NCBI GenBank assembly: GCA_030435675.1
Contig: CM059621.1
Location: forward strand, 10,416,001-10,480,000
Reading direction: 5' to 3'
DNA length: 64,000 bases
DNA from: Steinernema hermaphroditum
Lineage: Eukaryota > Nematoda > Chromadorea > Rhabditida > Steinernematidae
Under the pieces are notes generated by a model. It was not told where the DNA came from and made no database searches. It saw only the letters and a list, made by a program, of their open reading frames with translations. Shown in pieces: positions 1-14,800 of the stretch. Made by a program: the position numbers and the translations under genes. Position 1 is the first letter of the stretch. Each line of letters starts with the position of its first letter.

Positions 1-2201
<2,201 letters not shown>

Positions 2202-2263
2202 ATTTCCTAAGACGAAGATTCCTTAAAGGTCTCGTCTTTTGGTATTTTGTCGTTTCCGATGTA

Positions 2264-2269
2264 AATAAA
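2264..2269 (+). terminator. Poly(A) signal of mcm-7
   Basis: AATAAA 63 bases after the mcm-7 stop codon. Confidence 0.75.
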
Positions 2270-4522
2270 GAGTGTCTCGGAATTGCTTGTGTTCTTGGCA
2301 ACAGTTGACCGGACAGCGCGTAATCTGGTGTTGTGCGCTTGCATTGATTTCCTTGTTGGGGGCCACCGACGAAAGAGCTGACATTGCGGTTTAAAGGATG
2401 ACAGTAGACGATGTGCCGCAGGATTCGCGGCAAATTTGCTTCTTGCATCGAAACGGAACCAAAGCCGCGTAGTGGTTCCTGGAAATCCAAGAACAGCAAA
2501 ACGAAAGGAAATGCGCTCTAACTGTGTGCGTAAAAAAGCTCAGTCGGAGTTCTGACAACACGGAAAATCTCTTCAGAATCGTGTCCGAATATCATCACAG
2601 CAGCCATCTTCGAACCAGCACCTCCCGCACTGCAGACAAACAGCCTACCACCGCACTAACGAGGCACCTCGGAGACATTGGGTCTGCGTTCTACTTACAG
2701 CGTCCCATGTATGTGTGAGGCACCAATGAGGCACCTTGCGAAGGCGGGAGGAAGGTCACTCGGGACGACTTTTTGTTTTCCATTCGCCCTGAAGAGTCGC
2801 CTGAAAGGGCGAAGTCGTGCGGCGGCGAATCGGGCGATCATCGGCTCCGCCCCGGAGGCGACCTCCGCAGCGGAAGTGACACTCAATGATGACAAGAACA
2901 TAAACGCTATCAAAACGTTAATCCTCGTGGCAAAGAGGTCCCTGGGGACCGCCTGGACGTGTCCCCTCCTGTCCCGGACATCCTCGCTCTGTATAGCGAC
3001 CCTTGTTTATACTACTCTTTGTTTACATTCGGAAACGGATCTAAATCCGACTCCGCATCGAAGACCGGTATCGGGTCGGAAGGCCGCTATCGGCTTCTCG
3101 ATCCATCGGCCTGGGGCCACTTCCAGGACAGCACCTTGACGCCACCGCGCTTGGCGGAGCGGCCTGGCCCGGATTGGCGCCCTTCGGGCGACGCGGTGGT
3201 CCTCGTGGCGGTTCCCCGGCCGCCCTCGGTCGCTTTGTTTTGAAAGCCCTGAGGGATTTGACAATGTCACTTTGTCAAGAGACTCTCAGTGCCGAAGAAG
3301 GGCGCAAATCAATTGCCCATCCACTGATGCAAATTTCCGAGCAGGGATTTCTCATAGCCCATTGTGTCGTCCTCAAAGCGCATCATATCTCCGTCCTCCA
3401 GGGCTGCAGACGACGCGTCTCCGGTCGCCTCTTCGGGCGCCCCTTTGATCTCCTTTCGCCCCCGGATTTCGCACGGCGCTTAAAAGGACCTCCTTAACTG
3501 TGTATGGGAATGCGGAACCTGCAAGCCCCTGTCGACAATTCATTAGTCCCCTCCAGCCAATGGCTTTCATCCTGACTCCCAGAGCCGAATCGCCGGAACC
3601 CACGTCTGCTGTCCCCTCTACCGTAGCGAATTGCACGGGTCTCTTCGCCTTGTCATCGGAACTTACTTCACTTCACTGTCCAATTTATCTAATTAAATAT
3701 CATTTCCTCTCATAATTGGCCATCGAGGCGACCCTGGAAGCGCCTCTGTTTGCTGTTGCTTCTGTTCTTTCGCTGTTTTCGTCTGCGAGGCGCCCCTCGT
3801 AATCCCCTCGGTCCTCCACAGCCGTCGGCCACCGCCACCCGTCATCACCACCTTCCGAAACTCAGGTGCCCCCGACCTCCCTTCGAGTGGCTCTCTGGCC
3901 CTCCAAGACTCCTCCGATGCCCTCGGCGACGAAAACAATCCACATTTGCATAAATCGTGTTGCGCTCGAGTGACGGCGCCGAGCTAATCTGATTTTCCTT
4001 TATTGTTCTCCCTCGCTCTTCACCGTCGCCCCCAAACTCTCGGACCTCCAAGGACCGGAATCTGCTCCTCCATCGTACTTTCAGGCGTTTTATGTCTTCC
4101 CCATCTGTTGTTCAGTTGTTCACACGTGTTTCTCGCGGTTTACTGTCTCAGAATTGCCCCGAAACGTCTCAATTTTCGCTTCTTCCCCGCCTAAAAGTGC
4201 CCTTCCAGAATCTCGGGAAACGACCCCGACATGTCGCCGCCGGTAGTCGTAGAGAGTCCTTCCGCTTCGGCTCCGGGGCTACAGTAACCCGCTCCAGTCC
4301 GATGCCCTCTGTCGGCCCTGTTGTGCTGTTCGGCTCCGAATCCATCTGTTGGCAGTTTAATTGAATGAATATTCGTTCTTTCATCGACCATAATCTCATC
4401 TCGCACGCCGTCTTTCGTCGCCAGCAGCTCCCTAATTGCCTTCCGACGTCTTCCACGGCGCCAAGTAGCTTCGGCTTCGCCTCCCCCGGTGCCCTAGAAG
4501 CGTTCCACTCCGACGACCGCCG
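2270..4522. other. Intergenic region upstream of unc-58, no gene seen
   Basis: About 2.2 kb of mixed composition, GC-rich around 2.7-3.4 kb. Open frames up to 153 codons occur but show no family motif, no splice pattern and no repeat structure. It probably carries the promoter of the first unc-58 start exon at 4523. Confidence 0.5.
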
Positions 4523-7500
4523 ATGGGATCGTCCGCCGCGGGCGCCACTTTCCAAGCGCTCCACGCCCGGGCAGCGTCGATCCACCCGAGCGCCGCCGAG
4601 CACCTGAAGCTCACCAGCCAGCTCCAGGACTCAGGTACGTTCTTCGGCCTCCGCTGTAAAGTGGGACGGGATCGGTGTTCCCGCTGCTCATAACATAACC
4701 GATCGCTGTTTTTGAGACGCGTTTTGGCGCTCTTCCGGATGGCGATCGCCCATGCTTCCTCCGGGGGACCGACTGCCGAAAAGACGCGCCTTGGGCGTTA
4801 GTTTAATAAGCCTGCGGCGGTCAGGTGTGCTCGCGGCCCAGCGTGCGCCTCGGGCGATATTATTGTTTTTGTGACCGGGAAGTGACGGCGACAAAAAAAA
4901 GCGCCTCGGAACTGTACGAGTGCTCCGCAATGGGCTCCACCAACGCGGCCTACTCGATCCGGAGGTTCACGCAGTCGAGCCTCTCCTTCCGTCCCACCTC
5001 CATCCTGCCGCCGCCGATCCCCTCCAGGCCCCCCACGCCCGTCAGCCGCTTCCCTTCCCGCTCCAGCCAGTACTCCGTAGCCCCAGGTAAGAGGAGGCGA
5101 TCGTCTCAATTATGAGATAATGGTGGGGGCCGCCGGATGCGCACGCATAAATCGGAGGAAATTGACGCCGCGCCGAACGCAATTTGTCGGCGGCTGATTA
5201 ATTCTGCTGCATTCGCGCTGTTTCGCGCCGATTGAGTAATTAATTACTTTCGCGCCGCCGCAAACCGCTCCCGGGAGTTCCCCTCGGGGTTGAGTCTGTC
5301 CGCATGAGTACTGTAGCGCTACGAGGCGGCCGGGGTCGTGGAAGTGAGATGGCCACTGGTGAAAGGGCTCCAGGGCATTGTTTGCTTTGGGGTGCTGAAG
5401 GGCGAAAGAGTAGATAATGGAGAGGAGCGGGCATTTGATATCCTCCCGCGATGGGAAGCGCCGGCGTCGGGCGAACCTTCCAGCTCGTTAAGAAGCAAGC
5501 CTTCCTGGCCTTCTCCGACTGGAGCACCTTCGCCCAGCTGGGTGTCCCCCTCCTCCTCTGTCCACGTTCACCTCCTCCTTACAGAGAACATCGGCCGCGT
5601 GAAATGGGACGAGTACCCTCTGAAGAAGGACACCCTCTCGGACGAGTATGAGGAGAAGAGCACGCCACCGGAGCCTTTCTGCAAGAAGTTCGTCAAGGTA
5701 TGTGGCTGTGACCGCCCGACCATAGAACGTCCCTTCCAGTTGCTCAAAATCCTTCTGCCACACGTTGGCCTCAACGTGCTCCTCCTCTCCTATATCGCCT
5801 TCGGCGCCTTCGTCTTCATATGGCTCGAGGCGGAGAACGAACTCGAGTCCCGCAAGCACAAACTCCGTCAGGTACTCCCAACCGTTCTGAACTCCTTCGT
5901 CCTTTCTGGAGAGTCCCCGACGCGCCTAGCCTCGACCCGAGAAGAGTCAAATGAACTCGAACTTTTTTGTCGGTGGTTCTAATAAGCCAGGGGATCTGTA
6001 GTCGTAGCTCATCTCTGGCTCAGTCTTCTGGTCTTTGTGTCCCTCCTTCTCTGTGTTAGAGTAGGTTTGGTTGGGGTTAAGTTCTTTATCTCCGCAAACA
6101 GAGTGGAAGAGAAGCGACCGCCAACGGCGATTGCAACCCGCACTACTGACAAGCAACATGCGCGAAGAGGCATATGCAACCCGGAGGACCGGTTTGCATA
6201 TGCCCTCGCGCGCAATTACGTCGCGCCCTCACACACCCCCTCTCGACTGTGGCGAGCGCCGTCGAGCCAGAGGTTGGGCGGTTTGAGTGCAATTTTGCAC
6301 AAAAGGGGTGCGACGTACAACTCATAAGGGGCTAGTTCGTACAATCGGGGACAGGTATCTCAAGGTCAGGCTCTTCATGGAATCGTCGGGCTTCTCGAAT
6401 TCAATTCATCTCGCTTTCGGCGTCTGGGTAAAAACTTGGACGGATCGTTGTCTCGTTCCGGGGTAGCAATCGACTTCACATACGTATTTCTCATCAATTT
6501 CAATTCAATATCATCAACAGCTTCAATTTTGGGGACTCATCACTGGCGGCATCTTGCTCGGCTTCAGGAGATTTCTTCAGGGCGGAATAAGCGGGTGTTT
6601 TCGACAGGAACGTAGGACTTTCAGAAAATATAGAACAAAAAATACAAATTGACGATGGTAGAACTAGTCGCATTCAGAATACACAGTTGCTAGGGAATAA
6701 AGATCACCCGTGCTGTCCGAAACTGTTCGCGGCCCACAACCAACCTTCTAACGAACTTTCCCGAGTTCATCCGTTAGCCTTAGGGCACGGTGTGTCAAAT
6801 GGCTCATTTTTCTGTCCGCGACCGAGTAGTAAATGTCACACGTTAGGACGCAGTCTTGCCAGATCTTCAGTTACTCGTATCTTCAGATTTGCACCGATTA
6901 TGATCGGTAACAGTGCCCTTTTGTCCGCAAAATGATCAGCACCACGCATTCCATTAGTGAAATACATAACCGTTCGAAAAACGGTCGAAGTCCTGACTTT
7001 CTGACACTTTTATGTTAGCTCAAAATCACCTAGCTTACAAGCGAAATAACTTTCTCAATCTTACGTGCCTCGTGGCCGTTCGGTGCGCAAAATGTTCAGG
7101 AGACAACGACGCACAACTTCAACATATGAATTTTGGTATCATGCATTATTCGCAGAGAAATCAGCAATTTACTACTGAAATCGTCGTTTTTCGCAAAAAA
7201 CGACATGCCGTAAGTGCGAAATAACTTTTCGTAGATAACGTATTTTTTGCTCAGTCGGTACGCAAAATGTTCAGCGTACTCTAACGCACAAATTCAACAT
7301 ATGAATTTCGTTCTAATGCACTGAATGTCGAGAAAAGTTAAAAAAGAGGTCGAAAAATGACCGAAAAAAGTCAAATTTTTGGGATTTTTGATATTTTGGT
7401 ATCAATCGATAGCTTTCGACTTCATTAGTGATTTGCCGTCGGAATTAGTGCGAACGGACTGATCTGCACGGAATGACAGGCCAAAAACTACCCAGAAAGC

Positions 7501-9193
7501 GACCAGGTCCCGCCACGAAGCGGCGGACGCTTTCGTGAACTAATTTCCCTTATGCTGACACGCCGTGAGGGGTTACCTAAATAGCATAACGGCTCGCGAG
7601 GACCTCCACTTGTTAGAGTAGGTTTGGTTGGGGTTAAGTTCTTTATCTCCGCAAACAGAGTGGAAGAGAAGCGACCGCCAACGGCGATTGCAACCCGCAC
7701 TACTGTCAAGCAACATGCGCGTAGAGGCATATGCAACCCGGAGGACCGGTTTGCATATGCCCTCGCGCGCAATTACGTCGCGCCCTCACATCTGTAACGG
7801 CGCCTTCAGATCCACAACGTCTACAGTCTCATCATCAATGAGACGGCTTCCATCTGCAACTCGGGGGCCCCGGCCAATACTTCCACGGTTCGTCCGCTCT
7901 CCGAACTCGCTTAACGACTCGCCTTGCAGATAGAAGGTAGAATACGGCCGCTGTTGTCGGTCCTCTCGAGGACGCACGAGTACGACGAGAGGTTCACGCG
8001 CGAGGGGCAGCTCTGGTCGGATTCCGAGGACGAGATGACCACCAAGTATCCAATGAGCCCAGTTCCCATGCCCAATTCCCTTTCAGATGGTCTTTCGCCG
8101 CCGCCGTCCTCTATGCCCTTACAGTAATCACTTCGACCGGCTACGACCACTGCACTCCGAGGTTCCAAAAGCCATGATCCTAGCTTTCCTATAATCCGAT
8201 GCCTAGCACGGACCCCGGGCGCATCTTCACGGTCTTCTTCGGGCTCGTCGGCATCCCCCTGATGTTCATCACGGCAGCCGACATCGGCAAGTTCCTCTCG
8301 GAGATCGTCATCCGCTCCTACGGGAAGTTGTTGGAGCTGTTCGCTTGGATCGGCTCTATCCTCGACGCCATCAAGGACTACTTGAGCGACGCGGACGACG
8401 ACTCGATCAACTCGCGGAAGCTGCGGCGTGAGCGTGTCGTCGAGATGGACGAGGAGGAGGACGATGAGGAGCGGCTGCAGCTGCCCATCGCCTCCTACTT
8501 TGCGCTCATCGTCGGCTACTGTGCCATCGGGAGCCTCCTCTTTAACACATTCGAGAAGGGCTCCGTGTGGTCGTTCATCCACGGCCTCTTCTTCTCCTTC
8601 AACACTATCACCACCATCGGCCTCGGCAACATCTACGTCCGCAGCCATCTCTATCTGGCGGTAAGTGCGCCTCCACCCCCTCAGACGCGCCCCTTCAGCT
8701 TATTGTCACCTACGTGATCATCGGCCTCGCCGTCATCACGGCCAGCCTCGACCTCTGCAGCTCCACCCTCAAGCGCACCTTCACGAAGCTGCACTACTTC
8801 GGCCGCAAGATCCGAGGGGCGCGCCGCGGCTTCGCCAACATGAGCGACGATATCCGCGAGGCCATGCGCATCATAGCCGCCCTAAAGAAGACGAGGTGAG
8901 TGCACCCGAGTGGCAGCCCTAACCCCTTAGCTCCAGGCCGAACAAGCAGCGTATCACTCTCGAGGATCTGAAGCGCTTCCTCGAGGTGCAGGAGCAACTC
9001 CTTCGACAACCCTTCGTACCCTACAACGTGCACATCTTCCGCTGGATAGGTGGGCACCCCCATCGCGCACAACCAACGGCCGCTGCTTTCAGAAGACGCG
9101 TATGCACAGTACTACTCGATCCCCGAGGAGGTGGCGTCGCTGGGGAAAAGCAGCCACAAGATTTCGGCCAGTGACCCGATCCTCTTCTTCTGA
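4523..9193 (+). CDS. unc-58: UNC-58-type two-pore-domain (K2P) channel with three alternative first exons
   Basis: This is a plasma-membrane channel subunit with four membrane segments and two pore loops. Three separate ATG exons (4523-4634, 4930-5086, 5451-5541) all end in phase 1 before a GT donor, so each can splice to the common exon 5585-5697. Then follow 5740-5871 (TM1), 7810-7887, 7930-8045, 8087-8161 (pore 1), 8207-8660 (TM2, TM3, pore 2), 8699-8895 (TM4), 8937-9049 and 9093-9193. The isoforms would be 496, 511 and 489 residues; the exon sum with the third start is divisible by three. Pore 2 has the normal TTIGLGN filter, but pore 1 reads TSTGYDHCTP, with Asp where K channels carry Gly. 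The overall pattern fits nematode UNC-58, which controls muscle and motor neuron excitability. The family call is firm; orthology to unc-58 rather than a paralogue is likely. Confidence 0.88.
6054..7790. mobile_element. LTR-bounded, apparently non-coding insertion in an unc-58 intron
   Basis: Two near-identical 180-bp direct repeats, 6054-6233 and 7611-7790 (I see two differences), both begin TGTTAGAG and end CCTCACA. The outer flanks share TCTG (6050-6053 and 7791-7794), consistent with a 4-bp target duplication. TG...CA ends plus a short duplication are the signature of long terminal repeats. The 1.38-kb interior has no coding potential I can find. A possible tRNA primer-binding site starts TGGCGAGCG about 16 bases after the left repeat, but I see no clear polypurine tract before the right one. 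The element ends 19 bases before the 3' splice site at 7809 and accounts for most of the 1.94-kb intron. The orientation cannot be fixed. Confidence 0.7.
7043..7330. repeat. Diverged tandem duplication inside the LTR element
   Basis: Two copies of a roughly 115-bp segment with a period near 175 bp. Shared landmarks are GAAATAAC (7043 and 7218), CGCAAAATGTTCAG, and TTCAACATATGAATTT. Confidence 0.6.
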
Positions 9194-9444
9194 GGAGAGA
9201 ACTCATGCTCAAGCCTTCCGCCCGAGTCTTTTCAGAGTCGTCCCAACGACGATCGATTGTATTTATTGTGACAGAGAAAAGAGAAGAATATGTACAGAAC
9301 GGGAAGCTGCCACTTCACCTTCGGGTCAGGAAAGCATCTCTTCCATCTTATGAGGTGATTCCATACAACTCCCGGGAGAAGGACCATGGGGTCCTGCCTG
9401 GGCTTCCCTGAATCTAATGTTGCGAGGATACAGTTTATAGCCTT

Positions 9445-9450
9445 TTTATT
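9445..9450 (-). terminator. Poly(A) signal of cop1
   Basis: AATAAA on the minus strand 51 bases past the COP1 stop codon. It lies in the 307-bp gap between the convergent unc-58 and cop1 coding ends. Confidence 0.7.
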
Positions 9451-9500
9451 CCGCAGAAAGAACCTTCCCCACAAGTACTTTGAAAGGCACTTGGCGTATC

Positions 9501-11853
9501 CTAGACGAGCTCGAGGATCTGCGTCGTCCCCTGACTGTTGGCTGCCACGATGACGTTGCTGTTCTGAAAGCAGCTTCTAGAGGGGCCCCAGGGGCGTCGC
9601 CCACCTTCTTCCAGCAGACGGCGGAGACGAAGTCACTGGTTCCGGCGGCGACCTCCGTGGGCGGCATCGGCGAGAACTCGCCGGTGTCGGCGCCCTCGCT
9701 AGTGGCGAAGTCGTAGTTCATGAGCGGCGCCGAGAGGCCCTTGTAGTAGAGGTAGAGCTGGTTGTTCTCGCTTCCGCAGACGATGTGGTTGCCGTCGGTG
9801 GCCAGGCCCACGAAGTTCTTCTCGTTCGTGTGGCCCTTCATCGTGCGGAGACACTTCCCGCTGTTCACGTCCCACACACGCAGGTTACTGTCCGTCGACC
9901 TGAAGGGGCGTTGGGGGAAGAGGTGGTTAGGGGGCGCCTACGCTGACACGACCTCCCGCTCGTTACAGTACTTGACGTAGGAGACGGCCTTCCGGTGTCC
10001 TCGGAACACGTTGACGGCCTTCGTCGGGTGCCGGATGTCGTAGAGGTGCACGCAGTGGTCTGAAGAGACTCGATTGCGGACCGAAGGCTCTCGAGGGAAA
10101 GGCGGAGGACATACCTGCACATCCGAAGACGAGGTTGTAGCGCGAGGTGGGGCTGAAGTAGACGCAGCAGACATTGACGCGGGCGTCTATCGTCGCCACG
10201 GAGCGCTCCGTGGACACGTTCCAGAGCTTCACCTTGGAGTCGTCGGAGCCGGAGGCCATGAGGTGCGGGTCGACGTTGTTGAACTGCACGGTCCAGCAGC
10301 GCTTCTCGTGCTCGCGGAAGCTGCGAAGCTTCTGTGCGGAGTAGGTGTCCCAGAGCTGCACGGTGCCGTCGTAGTCGCTGCTCGCGAGCAGGTTCTTCGT
10401 ATAGGGGTTCCAGGAGACGTTGCTGATCTTGGAGCTGCATTGCAGCTGCGTCATCGGGTAGTGGAACCCACACTTGTTGTCGATGACCGCCTTGTAGTCG
10501 TACACCTTGATCTTCTTGGTCACTCCGGCGACCACGAAGTATTCCCCGTCCTTGTCGAACTCGATGCTGCAAAGAGTTCCTGTGGAAGGCCAGACGGAGG
10601 GAGGCCGAACCTGGAGACTATGGAGAGCATGGGCGCGGCTTCCACGTTGTAGTTGAGCGAGGCGAGCTTCCTTATCTCGCCGTACTGCGAGACGCCTCTG
10701 AGGACTTCGGTGAAGTCGTCGACGTCGGCGGCGCAGCTGCTCACCGTCCGCGGCGCCGTAGGGGCGCTCGGCCCGCTCTCCGCTGGAAGAAGCCGTCGGT
10801 CAGAGGGCGAAGGGCGGAGGGAACCTACCGGCACCGGGGTTGATTCGTGTCGCGATGTAGGCATCCTGAAGGCCGTCGAAGTGTCTTCTCATCCGGATAC
10901 GATACTTTTCGAACTCCGAGTCGACGTTGGGGACCTTTGCGGTGGCGGAGGCCGCCGCCAGAGCGTCCTCCGATGATACCTCGGGGGCAACCTCCGAGGT
11001 CGAGGCTGCCGCGTCCGGCACCGTACGGTAGTAGTATTTTTCCTTTTCCAGCATCCCCTAAGTGATTCGACGGTACTTTTGTGGAGATAGGCCTTCGGAG
11101 AGAGCGACCAGAGGACTAGAAGGGAAACGCTTACCGAAATCTTACGCTCGTCGGCACGAAGGATCTCGAGTTCGAGCTTGATGGACTCGAGGTTGGACTC
11201 GCGGCGACGGATCATCTCGTGGAGAAACTCGTTCATCAGAAGGTTCTTCCGCTGCTCGTTGCTCTGCTGCATCTCCTGCTTCCGCTGAGTCACCACCTCG
11301 GACAGCTCCTCCATCGATGACAGCTCCGTTACGGCCATGATCTGGTCGCAGAGCAAGTCGAACTTCTGCCGATCGCCCGCCGAAACGTCCTGGAAGAAAT
11401 GGCTGAACTAGAGTGAGTGGCGGCAGACTCACCGCGACGATCTTCCGTCTCCGATCGTTGAGGTACTTGTCAGTCATAGTGGAGACAACGTGGTTGGGGA
11501 AGAGAGTCGCCGTGCCCGGGTCCAGCTGGAAGCCACAGAGCGGACACTTCGGGTTCTGGGCGCCGTTGATGTGCTCGGTGATGCAGGAGCGGCTGAAGGA
11601 GGGAATCTGAAGTGTCGGGAGGGGATCTCACCAGAAGGTGTGGCCGCACGCAGTGGAGTAGGGCTCCCTGAAAAGCTGGACGCAGATGGGGCTGAAAGAC
11701 GCCGGTTAGGGGAACGCAGCCGGGGACGCACCAGTTGAAGGCCTTGTCGGAGCAGCTTCCCCGGGAAACGGGTCGTGAGACGGAGGGTAGCGAGGTTCCG
11801 GGGAACACCTCGTTGACCATCTGTCGCTTACGAGAGGGGCGCTTCTCGGCCAT
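9501..11853 (-). CDS. cop1: COP1 (RFWD2) E3 ubiquitin ligase
   Basis: COP1 is a RING-type ligase that recognises substrates such as AP-1 and ETS transcription factors through its WD40 propeller. Exons in plus coordinates: 11732-11853, 11632-11691, 11433-11592, 11135-11389, 10829-11057, 10611-10782, 10115-10566, 9942-10059, 9605-9899, 9501-9563, giving 641 residues in frame. Order: RING near residues 40-80 (CPIC, CGHTFCRSC, CPLC), a coiled coil (EELSEVVTQRKQEMQQSNEQ), an acidic Ser/Ala linker, then seven WD40 repeats with the COP1-specific strings GVTKKIKVYDY, LLASSDYDGTVQLWD, EHEKRCWTVQF, GCADHCVHLYDIRHP and CGSENNQLYLYYKGL, ending AANSQGTTQILELV. The match to animal COP1 is nearly continuous across the propeller. 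The acceptor at 11390 gives a 43-nt intron; an alternative at 11408 would give an implausible 25 nt. Confidence 0.95.
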
Positions 11854-14800
11854 CGCTGAAGCGGACTGATAAAGATGCAGTTATCGCGGCGGATCCGAAG
11901 ACTCAGTCCGGGACCTGACGCGCAGGCGAGGACCGCGTGACCCGCAGGGAACGCGTTGAGTCCACAGAAGAGGCACGGGGCGCCTGAAGTTCCTCGAGCG
12001 AAGTGCGGAGGCGTCGAGGCACTCCGGGTGGAAGAGCCCTCGATGGAAGACTCCGCGACTCCACGACCACACGCGACGAAAAGGGACGCGAAGCGCCGAT
12101 CGATCGTCGGCAACGGGACCTCGGCGCAGAGTGCGTCGGGTGCTCGCTGCACCTGCGGACGACGCCAAGATGCTTATCTGTGGCGGAAGGCCCGTGGTTG
12201 AGCAAAAACTGGCAGATATGGTCCCGTTCTCCTCCCTTAAACAGGAGAAACCCCGAAGGCTCGAGGCTCTCAGGGCCTCGGAGAAGGGAGAGCTGGTATG
12301 AAGTGGCGTGCTTCTTTGACCTCACAGTCTTAACATAACACCAGGCGAGAAGGTCCATTTGGCACCTCCGAAGCCAAATTTGGAAGGAGCGCGCACCCGA
12401 GACTCGCCGTGGCGTGAACCCTGTCTCCGTACCCAAAATCTGCGAAACTCGTCGAAAATCAATGCAACGTAAACCATCTTTTATTCATCGAAACTAAAAA
12501 TCCGAAGTCAGGACAACTGCAGCTGGCAGCAGGTCCGCGGCGAATCTCTGTTTCCTTCAGTGCCACCCCTACAGTATCCAAAACGCCGTTAATTAACTAA
12601 TGCACACCCACGACGTCGATGGTATAGAGGTTCTAAGCCCGATTTGCACGATATCCTGTATGGTTGCAGCAGCTGCCTTAGCGAGAAAGACTTTTCCTTC
12701 CACACCACAGATTACAGTATTCTTGAGAGGCCCCGTTTATCCAGCATTGAGCTGAGATAAAAGTCGAGAAAAGAGGAAATTTTTCTAAAAGTTCTGGAAA
12801 TCTGTGTGTATTTTCGCTGACAGTACCGCAGACAACAAGATGTACGAAGCCCGGTATCCGGATTCTCTGAGGACCAGCGAAGACGCTTTCACGATTTCAC
12901 GATTTTATTTCGCGAATCAAAGGCATTATGCCTTGCGCGACACCGAAAATAGACAAACAGAGGATGTCTGGAAGACGGCTTCATCCCTGGCGCGGCGTAG
13001 ATGTCGAACCGGTGGTTGGCGGAGAGCTTCATGGGGCTTCTGGGAATCGGCAAATCTTCGGATTCAGGAGCGGAACATCGTTTGCGGCACAGCGCACGCT
13101 TCTGTGCTCGAATCTGATGGTCCGTGGTCCGGGAGTTGCGTCTTCGATGGTGGTGGCGTCCTCAGAGCGTCGGCGACCTTCGGGATGACTTCTCACGTGG
13201 CCGGATTCTTGACGTCGGACATCTTGTTGTCAGCGGTGGTGGGACTACGGCTTCCGGGTGTCCCAATTCCCTCTGGAAGCCGGAACAGTCACAACTGCCA
13301 CGGGGTTTGCCATCTGACGTACCAGATACTCAGAGAGCGACCGGAGGGACCGACCGCTCGCCACTGCGACACGAGTGAGAGTCGACGCTTTCAAACCATT
13401 TTTATATTTACTTCACAAGAAGAAAGGCCGCTTATCCTTCGAACTCAACGCCACTAAAGAGCGCCAAAACATACGTTGCGAAACGGAAAGGGAGCCCCAT
13501 CGAAGAGCCTTCGGACGTATCTTTGTGGTCGAATATCAGAAAGTTAGAAACAGATCGAAAACGCAAGGAAGAAAGGTCGTGAAAGTCGCTCTGTCGAAAA
13601 ATTGTGTCTCTTGAAATTGTGTCGAGATCCTTGTGCAGTTGGCGCATTTATGCCGAAAAGAACGAAAAGGTTACCGAAGTGAAAAGGTGTGTGCCATCGG
13701 AAAAAAGTAGTCTTAAACATTGGAAGAAGCGCATCTTGGAAGTTGCTGACATGAGTTTCCTGCAAAAGGTTTCAGAGCTCGTATACGGAGCTTCGCCACC
13801 GTAACATTGCCTTCTGGAGATCGTGCTTGCATTACCGCGGTCAGTTCGGGACACGGTTAAAACGATGGCGCGCAAAGTCCCCCAAGCGACCATTTCTGCA
13901 TCCACTTGCAGCCTTCAGCTGATGAAGTTGAAGTGTCGAAGAGCGCCTTTTGTCTGCGGATCAAAAAGCTTCATTCCTACAGCGCTCCACTGGCTCTAAT
14001 TTACTAATGGAGCTTTTCTCTTTAGCTTATCCCGGTCGCGGCAGCCATTCTATTAGTGGAAAAGACTCCGATTTTCGTGTTAAGACCAGCGACAAGCCTC
14101 TGCGCAGCTTCAGTAGTTGAGCAATACACCTACAGTAATCTCTGCCGTTGATGCAACTCTTCGAATTGTCCTTCGAATCTGAAAAAAATATTCCCACGGA
14201 GCGACTCCATGGAAGGGCGGAAAGTGTGGGAAAACCCGCATCCGGTTCGGCAAAATGGGTACGGTAACCCGTCGGTGGCCATCAACAAAAACCACGGCCT
14301 CCTCATTCTCCTTAGGTCTTCGAACCCCATGAAATCGCGCGTTTTCAGTTTCGTTTTCGAATTTTCAGCGAGTTCAGTGTGGACACTGTACTTATGTACG
14401 GTAGCTGTGTGCAGTGTTGCCATATGACCCAAGGAAAGAGAATCTGCTACGGTGGAACTCGCTCGCGTCGATACGGTAACCCTTTACCCAATACGCCCTC
14501 TTACGCCTTCTTCTGGTTCCCCCAAAAAACTTCTTCCTTGGAGAACAATGACCGTCTCCTGTCCTCGCTTCCACAGGTCATGGGCAGCCCTGCACCGTCC
14601 CACTCACTAACTCACTCTTCATGATGTCGAGGAACCGGTCGCCGAGTTTGCTCCTGCGAACACCTCTCGACTCAGTGAAAAGCCGCATGGTCGTTCGCTT
14701 TATGAGTGCTCTGAAGGCCGCTCGAGGGACAAAGGAATGGAGTTTTGCCTGCACTCAGCCAGGGTCAACCGTCCCCCAACCTCAAACGCTGCGCGAATCA

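Noticed and set aside
2678..3139. 153-codon plus-strand frame in the GC-rich gap before unc-58
   Set aside because: Composition-driven; no homology signal and a competing frame on the other strand.
11903..12436. 177-codon minus-strand frame upstream of cop1, with local Cys/His strings (CLFCG, FHPECL)
   Set aside because: The strings fall in different frames and cannot be joined into a zinc finger with acceptable splice sites.
12804..13457. 217-codon plus-strand open frame
   Set aside because: No motif, no splice partners, biased by local composition; shorter frames overlap it in other phases.
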